64,000 nt of DNA from CBDANW01 sp965197825 (GTDB lineage: Bacteria; Acidobacteriota; Vicinamibacteria; Marinacidobacterales; DATDRI01): the NCBI GenBank assembly GCA_965197825.1, contig CBDANW010000003.1:2356001-2420000 (forward strand), read 5' to 3'. The notes beneath the pieces were generated by a model, which saw only the letters and a list, made by a program, of their open reading frames with translations, ran no database searches and had not been told where the DNA came from. The first letter of the stretch is position 1. The number at the start of each line of letters is the position of its first letter. The position numbers and the translations under genes are program-made. Positions 27,531 to 36,142 of the stretch are shown piece by piece.

Positions 27531-27635
27531 CCTGTGCCTTCTATTTATTGGGGATTATATACTAAAGTCCCCAAATAGTGCTTGACATTCTGGGGACTTT
27601 GCGATACGATTGCGTTGTACATAGGAGATAACGCA

Positions 27636-28577
27636 ATGACTTACAACGCACCGGGAAAGCACTTCAGGAAGGGGATTTCGACCCGCGAGTTCTACCGGCT
27701 CTTTGACGAGAAGAAGGCCGAGGAATGGTTCATCGCCCAGCGGTGGCCTAGCGGGATCTGCTGCATCTACTGTGGCTCGACCAACGTGAACCTGAAGGCC
27801 AAGCACAAGACCATGCCGTTCCGGTGCCGGGAGCGGGAGTGCAAGAGGCACTTCAGCCCGAAGATGGGGACGTTCATGCAGTCCAGCCCGCTCGACTATC
27901 TAGACTGGCTATACGTGCTTTACCTCGTGGCTACAAATCTGAAGAGCGTTTCGTCGATGAAGCTTCATCGTGAACTCGGCAAAACGCAAAAGACAACGTG
28001 GCATATGGCACACCGCGTCCGCCGCGCACTGGCGCACGACGACAAGGGACTGTTCGAGGGGCCGGTAGAGGTTGATGAAACCTACTTCGGTGGCAGCCGC
28101 AAGAATATGAGCAAGTCGAAGAGGAAGGGCTTGACAGGGCGCGGGCCTTCGGGCAAAACTGCCGTAGTGGGGATGAAGGACCGCCGGTCCAACCGAGTCT
28201 CGGCAAAGGTCGTGGGCGATACGACCGCCGCCACTATCCAGGGCTTCATCCATAGCAATGTTACGACCGAAGCTCCGGTCTACACCGACGACGCCAGAGC
28301 CTACACGACGCTACCGAATCACGAATCAGTCCGACACTCGGTCTACGAGTACGTCAAAGGCGACATTCACACAAATGGGATCGAGTCGTTTTGGTCGATG
28401 TTGAAACGTGCCCACAAGGGGACATTCCACAAACTCTCTCCCAAGCACCTCCACCGCTACGTCGATGAGTTTGTCGCCCGTCACAACTTCCGCGAGCTGG
28501 ATACGCTCGACCAGATGGCGTTCATCGCCTCGAAGATGGACGGAGCCCAGCTCCGCTATAATGACTTGGTGAGATAG
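27636..28577 (+). CDS. IS1595-family (ISXO2) transposase
   Basis: 313 residues from ATG 27636, preceded by AGGAG. N-terminal zinc ribbon (CIYCGSTNVN, CRERECKRHF) for DNA binding, then the DDE ISXO2 domain: VEVDETYFGGSRKN (first Asp), VYTDDARAYTTL (second Asp), GIESFWSMLKRAHKGTFHK (Glu and Lys-Gly), and RYVDEFVARHNFRELDT. Full length and intact. Confidence 0.93.
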   Translation: MTYNAPGKHFRKGISTREFYRLFDEKKAEEWFIAQRWPSGICCIYCGSTNVNLKAKHKTMPFRCRERECKRHFSPKMGTFMQSSPLDYLDWLYVLYLVATNLKSVSSMKLHRELGKTQKTTWHMAHRVRRALAHDDKGLFEGPVEVDETYFGGSRKNMSKSKRKGLTGRGPSGKTAVVGMKDRRSNRVSAKVVGDTTAATIQGFIHSNVTTEAPVYTDDARAYTTLPNHESVRHSVYEYVKGDIHTNGIESFWSMLKRAHKGTFHKLSPKHLHRYVDEFVARHNFRELDTLDQMAFIASKMDGAQLRYNDLVR

Positions 28578-28610
28578 ACAAGATCATCAAAATCCTAGAA
28601 GGAGGACACC

Positions 28611-28880
28611 ATGGCACGCAAACGTAAGGTAGTAACGGTACGGTTCCAAGGACGTTCGTGCCAAGGTGTCCAACTTGAGATCGAGGAGTCCACGGTTCGG
28701 TCCTCAACAATCAAACTCTCCGATGGCACTATCGCCAATATAAAAGTAGTCGCCACTGAAGCCTTCAGACTAAAAGAATTAGACAAGGATGGAAAACCGC
28801 TATACGTGATCAAGTCCGCGAATGTGATGTCTGTGGATGTACCGGACGAACTTCTACAAGATAAAGGTGAGACACAGTAA
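28611..28880 (+). CDS. Cargo ORF 1, small basic protein of unknown function
   Basis: 89 residues; AGGAGG seven bases before the ATG and 33 bases behind the transposase, so likely co-transcribed. Predicted mostly beta (VTVRFQGRSCQGVQLEIEES, TIKLSDGTIANIKVV). No recognised domain. Confidence 0.75.
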   Translation: MARKRKVVTVRFQGRSCQGVQLEIEESTVRSSTIKLSDGTIANIKVVATEAFRLKELDKDGKPLYVIKSANVMSVDVPDELLQDKGETQ

Positions 28881-28881
28881 A

Positions 28882-29367
28882 ATGCAAGCATCGATTCAGA
28901 ATATCCAGACAAACGTACAAGGTACCCTCGATGAGATCTATTCTACGCACGAGGATGGCATCAGTCCCAATGCCCTTGAATACCTCCACGTAAATCGATG
29001 GCGGGATTTCGGCCTACACTCAGAGTCTGTATTTGAACAGGTTGTCCCAACAAGCGAAGTTAGCGCCACTGTATGCAAAGAGCAAAATGACCGCGCTAGG
29101 TTTTTCGACCTGCTCACACAGTGGGACCTCCAAAAGGGATTCAAATCGGCCCAGGACGAGATCGAGGCGTGTCCTGCGCACTTGGGCATCTTGGCTATGG
29201 GGTGGGATGCAGTTCCATTAATTATGGAGCAGATCGAGAATGGAGTTATGAACCACTGGTTCATGGCATTGGAGTTAATTACCTGCGAACAGCCAGTCCA
29301 GATTGAGGATCGAGGAAACTACCAAAAGATGGGTGAGGCTTGGCTTAAGTGGAGAAAGCAGAACTAA
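28882..29367 (+). CDS. Cargo ORF 2, uncharacterised acidic protein
   Basis: 161 residues starting one base after the stop of cargo ORF 1, indicating translational coupling. The C-terminal half shows HLGILAMGWDAVPLIMEQIENG and HWFMALELITCEQP, resembling conserved hypothetical proteins that accompany DUF7689-like proteins; this pairing is from memory and not certain. No catalytic motif. A role as an element-borne toxin-antitoxin-like or accessory pair is conceivable but unsupported. Confidence 0.75.
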   Translation: MQASIQNIQTNVQGTLDEIYSTHEDGISPNALEYLHVNRWRDFGLHSESVFEQVVPTSEVSATVCKEQNDRARFFDLLTQWDLQKGFKSAQDEIEACPAHLGILAMGWDAVPLIMEQIENGVMNHWFMALELITCEQPVQIEDRGNYQKMGEAWLKWRKQN

Positions 29368-29380
29368 AATTCAGATCTGA

Positions 29381-29833
29381 ACCATTCAAAACCGCCTTCC
29401 CTCGCCTTCCCTCGCCTTCCCTCGCCTTGCTCACAGCGGTTCGATTATCACGAGCGATCCTGATTGCCAGTACAACTGCATCGCTTGGGCGGCTGGCGAA
29501 CGAGACCGGCGCTGGTGGCCCGAGCGGGCTACCTACTGGCCGGCGGGGATTGAGCATTCCAGTTCAAGAAATGCATTTATTGCTGCGTACCGGACCATTG
29601 GGTATAGCCAATGCGATGATGACAGGCTGGAGGACGGGATACAAAAGATCGCATTGTATGCGATAGTGAATCGGGTGGAGGAGGTCAAGCATGCAGCCCG
29701 GCAGCTTCCCTGTGGAAAATGGACAAGCAAGCTAGGTGATCGTGAAGATATTGTTCATCCAGAGTTCGACGACTTAGAGGGGCCTGTGTATGGCGAGGTA
29801 GTTTGTTTCTTGTCGCGTTCTATACGTGTTTAA
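29381..29833 (+). pseudogene. Cargo ORF 3, DUF7689-like protein, start disrupted
   Basis: Open frame 29381-29833 with DCQYNCIAWAAGERDRRWWP, then YWPAGIEHSSS and ALYAIVNRVEEVKHAARQLP, the signature of a conserved hypothetical family (Cys-Ile-Ala-Trp-Ala). No ATG is available in this frame. Three to four copies of the 10-base unit CTCGCCTTCC at 29393-29430 precede it, and the likely start (29349 region, MEKAELKF) is in another frame. The repeat therefore shifts the frame, either as a mutation or a length-variable switch. Confidence 0.6.
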
Positions 29834-29869
29834 CTCGCTGTCTAGCTTCTCAATCTGATGGAGGGAACG

Positions 29870-30106
29870 ATGAAACAGAAACAATCCGGACCCATTCACA
29901 GCCACGAGAAACCGAAGACCGTTGAACTTGTTCGCTCGACCTACCAGCCGACGAAGGCCGATATGGAGGAAGAATTCGCGCTCCGCTCGGATGGCAGCGC
30001 TGACTTGAACGACATAGACTCGGTGATGGGTGAACTCGGCAAGGCCATGACCCAGCCGGTCAACTTCCGTCGCATCAAGAAACCGCGCTCGCGCCGGTCT
30101 CCATAG
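29870..30106 (+). CDS. Cargo ORF 4, small hydrophilic protein
   Basis: 78 residues from the ATG preceded by GGAGGGAACG. Charged, with an acidic middle (DMEEEFALRSDGSADLNDID) and a basic tail (RRIKKPRSRRSP). Unknown function. It ends 10 bases before the conserved terminal repeat, a layout typical of the last gene of an element. Confidence 0.65.
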   Translation: MKQKQSGPIHSHEKPKTVELVRSTYQPTKADMEEEFALRSDGSADLNDIDSVMGELGKAMTQPVNFRRIKKPRSRRSP

Positions 30107-30162
30107 GGGTGGTCGCTGGGGACTTTAGTATATAATCCCCAATAAATAGAAGGCACACCTGG

Positions 30163-30386
30163 CGGGCCAGACGATTGTAAAGTCTAAGGCCCTTGGCACG
30201 GTCGCAAACACAGACACTAAGTTACTGATTTATAGTCTTTTAAAAAGGGCCGAGTTTTGGCACAGGACGGGGTCGGAAGCCAGTCCTGCGGCGCGAAATA
30301 CCCTGGATTCTGCGCGGATTCCAAGGGCGTCTAAGCTGCTGATTTGCGGTCTATTTCAAAAGGGCCGAGTTTTGGCACAGGACGGG
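30163..30386 (+). repeat. Two solo right ends of MITE-A/C
   Basis: Ends at 30163-30271 and 30331-30386, both finishing GGGCCGAGTTTTGGCACAGG plus ACGGG. The first includes CAGACGATTGTAAAGTCTAA as in MITE-A. They lie in tandem with 60 bases of unassigned sequence between. The second cuts the mutator relic that follows. Confidence 0.75.
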
Positions 30387-31154
30387 ATCTGACCGGCGAG
30401 GATGTGGTGGCGCTGTTTCTGGATGGGAAGACATTCGCCGAGGCAACGATGGTCGTGGCTCTGGGCATCACGCTTTGCGGGGAAAAACGCTTCTTGGGCT
30501 TCGTGGAGACGGACACGGAGAACGGGCAGGTGTTGACGCCGTTCCTGCGTTCACTGCTCGAGCGGGGACTCGATATCTCCCAGGGTCTGCTGGTGATCAT
30601 CGACGGCGGCAAGGGTCTCCAAGCGGCAGTCAAGAAGGCATTCCGTAAGCGGGCCCTGATACAACGCTGCCAGTGGCACAAACGTGAAAACGTAGTGAGC
30701 TACCTGTCCAAGGGCGAGCAGGCGTCATGGCGCAAGCGGCTCCAGTGGGCCTACAACAGGCCGGAGTACGAAGAGGCCCTCACTGCGCTCGAGCAACTCC
30801 ACGGTGAGTTAGAAGAGCGGAACCAATCCGCAGCTGGCAGCCTGGAGGAAGGCCTCGAGGAGACGCTGACGTTGCATCGACTCGGCGTGCACGCGGTGCT
30901 GGGCCGTTCGTTCAAGACGACGAACTGCCTTTGAGTCCGTCAATGCTCTCGTCGAGGAACGCTGCGCGAAGGTCGACCACTGGAAGAACTCGAGCCAACG
31001 CCAGCGCTGGTTGGCAACGGCGCTCGTAGACATCGAACCGCGCTTGAGGAAGGTGGTGGGCTACCGCCATCTTCCCAAGCTTCGCGAAGCTCTCAAGCGG
31101 GAACTGAAGATCGAGGCGAAGACATCAACCGTATCGAAGAAGAAGGTCGCTTAA
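30387..31154 (+). pseudogene. Mutator transposase, 5'-truncated and frameshifted
   Basis: Starts within the catalytic domain (VVALFLDGKTFAEA with the first Asp, LLVIIDGGKGLQAAV with the second, IQRCQWHKRENVVSYL). One extra T near 30932 shifts the frame after SFKTTNCL; the Glu-containing ESVNALVEERC and C-terminus continue to TAA 31154. The N-terminus is replaced by a MITE end. Confidence 0.82.
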
Positions 31155-31214
31155 ACGTGAGCCGTGGAGAGTTTCAACTAAGAATGGGCTTGACTCTCGA
31201 CGTCCTCTTTGGAA

Positions 31215-31248
31215 CCTAGCACTTGCGCTAGGCACCCTGTGGGGTGCC
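31215..31248. other. Two adjacent perfect hairpins
   Basis: CCTAGC-ACTTGC-GCTAGG at 31215-31232 runs directly into GGCACCC-TGTG-GGGTGCC at 31231-31248. No U-tract follows, so this is not a standard terminator. It lies between the mutator relic and the GT-C gene, beside the element tip TTTGTATTTTTGGACACGAC at 31263. Confidence 0.5.
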
Positions 31249-31288
31249 CCGTAGCTCTTCGTTTGTATTTTTGGACACGACGGTATCA

Positions 31289-33523
31289 ATGCTATCCTCG
31301 CCGGCGGTGAAGTCTAGACCGAAAACTAACTTCGGGCGCGTTGCTTTCTGGTCACTCTTCCTCGCCCTGTACGTTCTCGGTTCGTGCTTTCTACTCTTCT
31401 ATCCCCTGTCCACCGCGCCCGGCTCGCAGCTCCCGGACGATGGCGACGCTCTTCAATCGGCGTGGATTTTGGCATGGGTCGCACACCGACTCCCGGAAGA
31501 GCCGACGAGTCTCTTCAATGCGAACTTGTACTTCCCCCACCCGCGCGGTCTCGCCTATTCGGAGCACTGCATCCCGCAGGGCATCCTCGTCGGGGTCTTG
31601 ATGGCGCTCGGTGCCAACCTCGTGCTCGCCTACAACCTGCTGGCCGTGGGGATACTCGTCGCCATCGGCATTTCGGTGTTCCTCCTGGCACGAGAACTCG
31701 GTGCTGGGACGGCGGGCTCCGTGGCGGCGGGCGTCGTCGCCTCGTTGTGCACTTTCAACCTGGAGGAGGTCGCACGGCTCCACATTCTCTTCATGCCGGG
31801 GATTCCGCTCGGGCTGATGTTTCTGGTGCGTTTCTTCCGCACGGGGTCGTGGATGAGTTCGGTTGGCTTCGGACTGAGCTTCGTGCTGCAGGGTTTCGCG
31901 AGTCACTACTACTTGATCTCACTTCCCCTGTTCCTTGCTCCTTTCGGGCTCATGCTCCTCTACTGGTATCCGGAACGAAGGCGAGCTTCCGAGCTTGGGA
32001 AGCTTGCTCTTCCCGTAGCAATCCTGTCTCTTTTGTTTCTCCCCGTGGAACTCGTCTATCTCGATACGTTTCGCTCGTACCGTTTTGTCCAGGCCTTGCC
32101 CGAAGGGACCGATCTCGCCCGCTACGTCTTGCCCCCCTTCAATAGCCTTCTCTATGGGTGGTTCGAGACCAGGGCCGAGCTTAGCGGCGCGAACGAGCAC
32201 TTCCTCGGATTCACTGCCCTCGCACTGGCGGCGATCGGCCTCGTATCGTCTCAACGCATGGACCGCGAGAACCGCCGACTCCTTCGATGTCTCACCGTGC
32301 TTGGTGTGCTCTTCGTGTTTCTCTCCGCCGGCGCTTACACTTTCGTGGGGGGACGCTATTTCGGACCTGGGCTCTACCGCCTCCTCTACGACTACGTCCC
32401 GTTCTTCAACCTTGCACGAGTGCCCGAGCGCCTCTCCGTCTATTTTTCCATGACGTTCGCGCTACTAGTAGGAGTCGGTGTTTCAAGGGTGACGGCCAAG
32501 CTCAGCTCTAAGAGTCTCTGGATCCTCTCGGCCTTGTTTCTGATTCTCGTGCCCCTTGAGCAGGCACGCATCCCCACTCGGCCCTACCCGCAAGTGCCGA
32601 CGCCGGCCGAGCTACCCGAGGTCTACCGTTGGCTCAAGACGGTACCTGGCGATTTCGCGGTGGCGGAATTTCCGGTCTACGGCCGACGGCAACTTCGCTT
32701 CTACGGCTACGAGAACTACTTCTCGACATTTCACTGGAAACGACTTTTCTTCGGGCGACCGAGCTTTTATCCCCCGGCTCTCGAGTACCTGCTCTGGACG
32801 TTCCGACGATTCCCTTCCCCCGAGGCGAGTCGAGTGCTTCAATCGTTGGGGGTGCGTGCCGTCATCTACCATCCCCGTCGAGACTCGGTGGCAAGCTCTC
32901 AGGATGCCCTCCGGCGGCTGCGCGCCGACCGCAGCTACGACGAGCTCCGTAGCTTCGGGAGCGTGAGCGGTCCAGCGGAGGCGATGGGCTACGGTGATGA
33001 GGTCGTATTCGCCGTCCTTCCTGGGAGGATGCCGCCGCCACGTCTGAGGGAAGAGGCTCTCATTCCGAGCGAGGGCTTTCGCTTCGAGTCGTCCTCCAAG
33101 GCTGATCCTCGCGCGGTGATCGACGGCGACCTATTCACGAGCTGGAGCTCGATGGCCCCGCAGTGGAAGGGTCAGTACTTCGATGTCGATCTCGGCGCCG
33201 AGTTCTGGGTGAGCCGGATCTCGCTTGGATTCGTCTATCCGTATAGCGAGTTTCCTCGGGAGCTCGCCGTCAACGGCTATCATACGTCCCATCGTTGGGA
33301 GCGCCTGCAGCTTTTGGACGACCCCTGGGCACCCGCGCGGCTCGTCGCCCATCTCGTCCAGGATCCCGCTACGGCAACCATGGACCTCGTGCTCCGGGAA
33401 CCGCGGAAGCTCGAGCGCGTGCGCCTGTTCCTTCAGAGAACCGTTCTGGACGACGCCATGCCCGAGTGGAGAATTCCGGAAGTAGAAATATTCCAGTCTC
33501 CGCCTCGAGAGGATTCTCAGTGA
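31289..33523 (+). CDS. Polytopic GT-C/YfhO-like protein with discoidin-like C-terminus
   Basis: About 744 residues from ATG 31289; the upstream extension from 31244 reads through element debris and is rejected. Ten or more membrane segments occupy the first 420 residues, with LPDDGDALQSAWILAWVAHRL in the first loop and FASHYYLISL later. The periplasmic C-terminal part contains AVIDGDLFTSWSSMAP and PYSEFPRELAVNGY, like an F5/8-type sugar-binding module. It is a paralogue of 10504-12765. Its native promoter appears replaced by element ends. Role: glycan assembly or modification (inferred). Confidence 0.75.
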   Translation: MLSSPAVKSRPKTNFGRVAFWSLFLALYVLGSCFLLFYPLSTAPGSQLPDDGDALQSAWILAWVAHRLPEEPTSLFNANLYFPHPRGLAYSEHCIPQGILVGVLMALGANLVLAYNLLAVGILVAIGISVFLLARELGAGTAGSVAAGVVASLCTFNLEEVARLHILFMPGIPLGLMFLVRFFRTGSWMSSVGFGLSFVLQGFASHYYLISLPLFLAPFGLMLLYWYPERRRASELGKLALPVAILSLLFLPVELVYLDTFRSYRFVQALPEGTDLARYVLPPFNSLLYGWFETRAELSGANEHFLGFTALALAAIGLVSSQRMDRENRRLLRCLTVLGVLFVFLSAGAYTFVGGRYFGPGLYRLLYDYVPFFNLARVPERLSVYFSMTFALLVGVGVSRVTAKLSSKSLWILSALFLILVPLEQARIPTRPYPQVPTPAELPEVYRWLKTVPGDFAVAEFPVYGRRQLRFYGYENYFSTFHWKRLFFGRPSFYPPALEYLLWTFRRFPSPEASRVLQSLGVRAVIYHPRRDSVASSQDALRRLRADRSYDELRSFGSVSGPAEAMGYGDEVVFAVLPGRMPPPRLREEALIPSEGFRFESSSKADPRAVIDGDLFTSWSSMAPQWKGQYFDVDLGAEFWVSRISLGFVYPYSEFPRELAVNGYHTSHRWERLQLLDDPWAPARLVAHLVQDPATATMDLVLREPRKLERVRLFLQRTVLDDAMPEWRIPEVEIFQSPPREDSQ

Positions 33524-34252
33524 AGACACTCCCGGTCTTCATTTTCTTTATTTTTTCAGCGGTCGTCTTCACTGCACGGTGTCGCTGTGCCCTCATGAGT
33601 TCGCCGTTGACGATGGGGACCTCTGCCCAGATCCCATACGCGAGGAAGCGTCTCAACATCAAAGTCTCGCATTTGGTTCAGTGACGCTATCGTCACCGCC
33701 ATCGCCCTTTCGCGAATCTGGCTTTTCTCGCTCGCCATTGAGAGAACTCTCAAGTGTCGCTGTCGATATCGGGTGGGCTGTGAGTGTCTAGCACCGGCCA
33801 CTTCTTCGTCCGAACCTGGTTGGGCGGAAGTCGCTACCCCCGCTCGGTGTCCTGGCTGACGACCACGTCATCTGCCAGCCTCTTTGGAGTCGGTATCCCC
33901 TCACCCTGAAGCTTGCTGGGCGAGCATCGCAGACCTCCCTCGAAGAACCTTACTCGTTTTAGAGTCCGCCAGCCAGTCGTGACGTTACAGTAGAAGGGCT
34001 GGCTCGCGCGAACTCACTCCGAAGGCGTTCCCATGGGACAGAGAGTGTCAGAACCCCATTCTGTTTCACCAGACCCTACCTTCCGGCAACTTGTGTTGTG
34101 ACGACACGGGCCGCCGTGAGACCGTACGCGCTCGGTGGATCCAATGTTGGCATGAGTAGTTTGATAACAAGCGTGCGTCCTACTGATGGGCGCTTCAACA
34201 CGGAGTGCACCACACCGGCGCGCCATCGTCTGTGTGGTCGCGACGCGATCGC
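33524..34252. other. Noncoding stretch, 730 bases, nothing recognised
   Basis: Lies between convergent genes. No ORF with credible coding character, no element end from the families defined here, and no clear terminator. It may be decayed coding sequence. Confidence 0.4.
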
Positions 34253-36142
34253 TCAACGAGCGTTCGCGAGCTGGTCGGCGAAGAAGCTCCACTGGTCGAC
34301 GAGACCGACCACGGCGAGCGTGAGGACCGCAGCAGCAACCATCAGCCGCTCCGTTCGGCCGGCATCGACCCAGACCGATAGCGCCACGCCGGACATGAGG
34401 CAGATCAGCGGAGCGACAAACAGCGTTTCGTGGCCGTGAAGGAAGATGTCCGGGATCTTCGCTCGACCGAGTAGCAGGACGAAATAGGTCCCCAGCCATG
34501 CGGAGAGCACGAGGCGCGGGACGCCCTTACGGAAGGCCAAGTACATCCCGAGCCCCGCCAACGCCGGATACCACCAGCCGAAAAAGCTCCAGGTGCGGGA
34601 TGCCGTCATCTCGAGGAAGCTGCGGATCGGGTACTGTGACTCCACTCCCTCGACGCCTCCGATGATGCGGCCGAGCAGGTCGAGGACCATCGGTAGAAAA
34701 TCTCTGTAAAAAAGAATGAACGCAATGAGACCGCCCACAAGCCCCATCCCGAGAGTCGCGATGGCGCGCCAGCAGCGCGCGCGGCCGTCGCCCTCCGATC
34801 CGTAGAACACCAGTACCGCCAGCACGCCGAGAAGAAGGGTCGTGTTCAGGACGCCAGACACATAGGCGAGGTAGGAGCCGACCACGAGAACCGAACCTGC
34901 CAGCCAGGCTCGTCTTTCGGTAATCTGTGGCAGCCGAACGAACAGGTAGAGAATCAGCGCCAGATCCACCGCGTTCCCGAGCAGAGCCGGAAGAAACGCG
35001 AAGCTCAGCCGTGAGGAGTACGTAGGAATGACGACCATCGTCACTGCGGACAGAAGAGGTGCTCCCGCGAATGCCAGCCGCGCCGCAAACGCCCACACCA
35101 GCGCGACGGAAATCGTGGAAAGAGCCGCCGTTGCCAGCTTCAACGTCGTGAGGAGATCGTCATAGGCGATATCGAGAACGGCGAAGGGCAAATGGAACAC
35201 GGGCGTATAGGGAAACGCATAGGTTTTCCCAAGCGCACCGGTCACCCAAACGCCGTGATCATCGATCACCGACGAGGGGGAAACGAGGAACTGCCCGCCC
35301 GCGTCGTGAACGAAGCCGACCAGACGGGCGTGGGTCCTCAAGTCCGGATAGTAGAAGTCCGGGTGGCTCACCAGCAGAGATCGAATCAGAAACGCCGCGA
35401 GCATGAGCGTCAAAGCACTGCGAACCGACCAGAACCGGTTCAGCACGATGAGGAAGACCCCGAACAGCGGCAGCGCGACCGACCATCCATGCAGGTAGCG
35501 ATGACTCAGCCACGGATTCTGGAGTAGCGCGACCGAGAGAGGCAGGGTACAGAGGAGCGAGAGGGAGAGCGAACTCCGCACGCTCCATCCGACACCGGCG
35601 AGAGTGCCAAGCAGGACAAGAGAAAGGAAGAGCGGCTGCCACCTCGCCCAGCCGGTGAGTCGAACCCGTGCTTGCGCGCCCAGATCGAAGCGCAGCCAGT
35701 CCAGCTTCAGCCCCTTGTCCTCGCGCTCATGCGAATCGCTTACGATCGAGATCGCTAGTGGCCCATCCATCACCGTCACCGTCGCCTGGCGCTTGAGGTA
35801 CTGCCCTCCCCGGCAGGAGAACTGGTCGATCAGCCGGCCATCGATGGCCACTTCCACTTGGGCGGTCTCGGAGAACACGCGGGCGAAACGGTACGTCGCC
35901 GTCACCGGTCCGCCGCTTACCGTGAGCGGCAGCTTTGCGGTGGCGTCGTAGCGCGTCCAGTGAGTGGCGACTTTGTTGACGATCTCGTAGTCCGGATGGA
36001 AGCCCTGGATGTAGGGACTGTCGCCGGGACCGAGATTCAGCCGGAACTCAAGGGGACCCCTCGCGCCGACATGGGAAGCAACGCCGACGCCGAGAAGCGA
36101 CAGCAGGCCCGCCGCCGCAAGGACAGAAGCCAGGCGTGGCAT
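34253..36142 (-). CDS. Polytopic membrane protein, glycosyltransferase-like
   Basis: About 629 residues from the ATG that overlaps the upstream stop (TGATG), so translationally coupled to the FAD gene. A signal-anchor (SVLAAAGLLSLLGVGVASH) is followed by a periplasmic beta-rich domain (about 25-180: FRLNLGPGDSPYIQGFHPDYE, VEVAIDGRLIDQFSC), then about 12 membrane segments, one loop carrying FYYPDLRTHARLVGF. Architecture suggests a GT-C type transferase, with no firm catalytic motif. Last gene of the glycan run. Confidence 0.75.
   Translation of the reverse strand: MPRLASVLAAAGLLSLLGVGVASHVGARGPLEFRLNLGPGDSPYIQGFHPDYEIVNKVATHWTRYDATAKLPLTVSGGPVTATYRFARVFSETAQVEVAIDGRLIDQFSCRGGQYLKRQATVTVMDGPLAISIVSDSHEREDKGLKLDWLRFDLGAQARVRLTGWARWQPLFLSLVLLGTLAGVGWSVRSSLSLSLLCTLPLSVALLQNPWLSHRYLHGWSVALPLFGVFLIVLNRFWSVRSALTLMLAAFLIRSLLVSHPDFYYPDLRTHARLVGFVHDAGGQFLVSPSSVIDDHGVWVTGALGKTYAFPYTPVFHLPFAVLDIAYDDLLTTLKLATAALSTISVALVWAFAARLAFAGAPLLSAVTMVVIPTYSSRLSFAFLPALLGNAVDLALILYLFVRLPQITERRAWLAGSVLVVGSYLAYVSGVLNTTLLLGVLAVLVFYGSEGDGRARCWRAIATLGMGLVGGLIAFILFYRDFLPMVLDLLGRIIGGVEGVESQYPIRSFLEMTASRTWSFFGWWYPALAGLGMYLAFRKGVPRLVLSAWLGTYFVLLLGRAKIPDIFLHGHETLFVAPLICLMSGVALSVWVDAGRTERLMVAAAVLTLAVVGLVDQWSFFADQLANAR

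Larger units (their letters stand above)
27533..30157 (+). mobile_element. IS1595/ISXO2-type element with four cargo ORFs
   Basis: A 2.6-kb element with about 40-bp nearly perfect terminal inverted repeats. The left begins TGTGCCTTCTATTTATTGGG and continues GATTATATACTAAAGTCCCC; the right end is its reverse complement ending at 30157. It encodes an ISXO2-domain transposase and, downstream in the same direction, ORFs at 28611, 28882, 29381 and 29870. IS1595 elements with passengers are known, but these cargo genes are not familiar ones. No target duplication was seen. Confidence 0.8.

Noticed and set aside
31215..31248. Rho-independent terminator
   Set aside because: Strong stems but no following T-run on either strand.
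31244..31288. GTG start for the GT-C gene
   Set aside because: The added 15 residues translate a hairpin and a MITE-C tip, not protein-like sequence.
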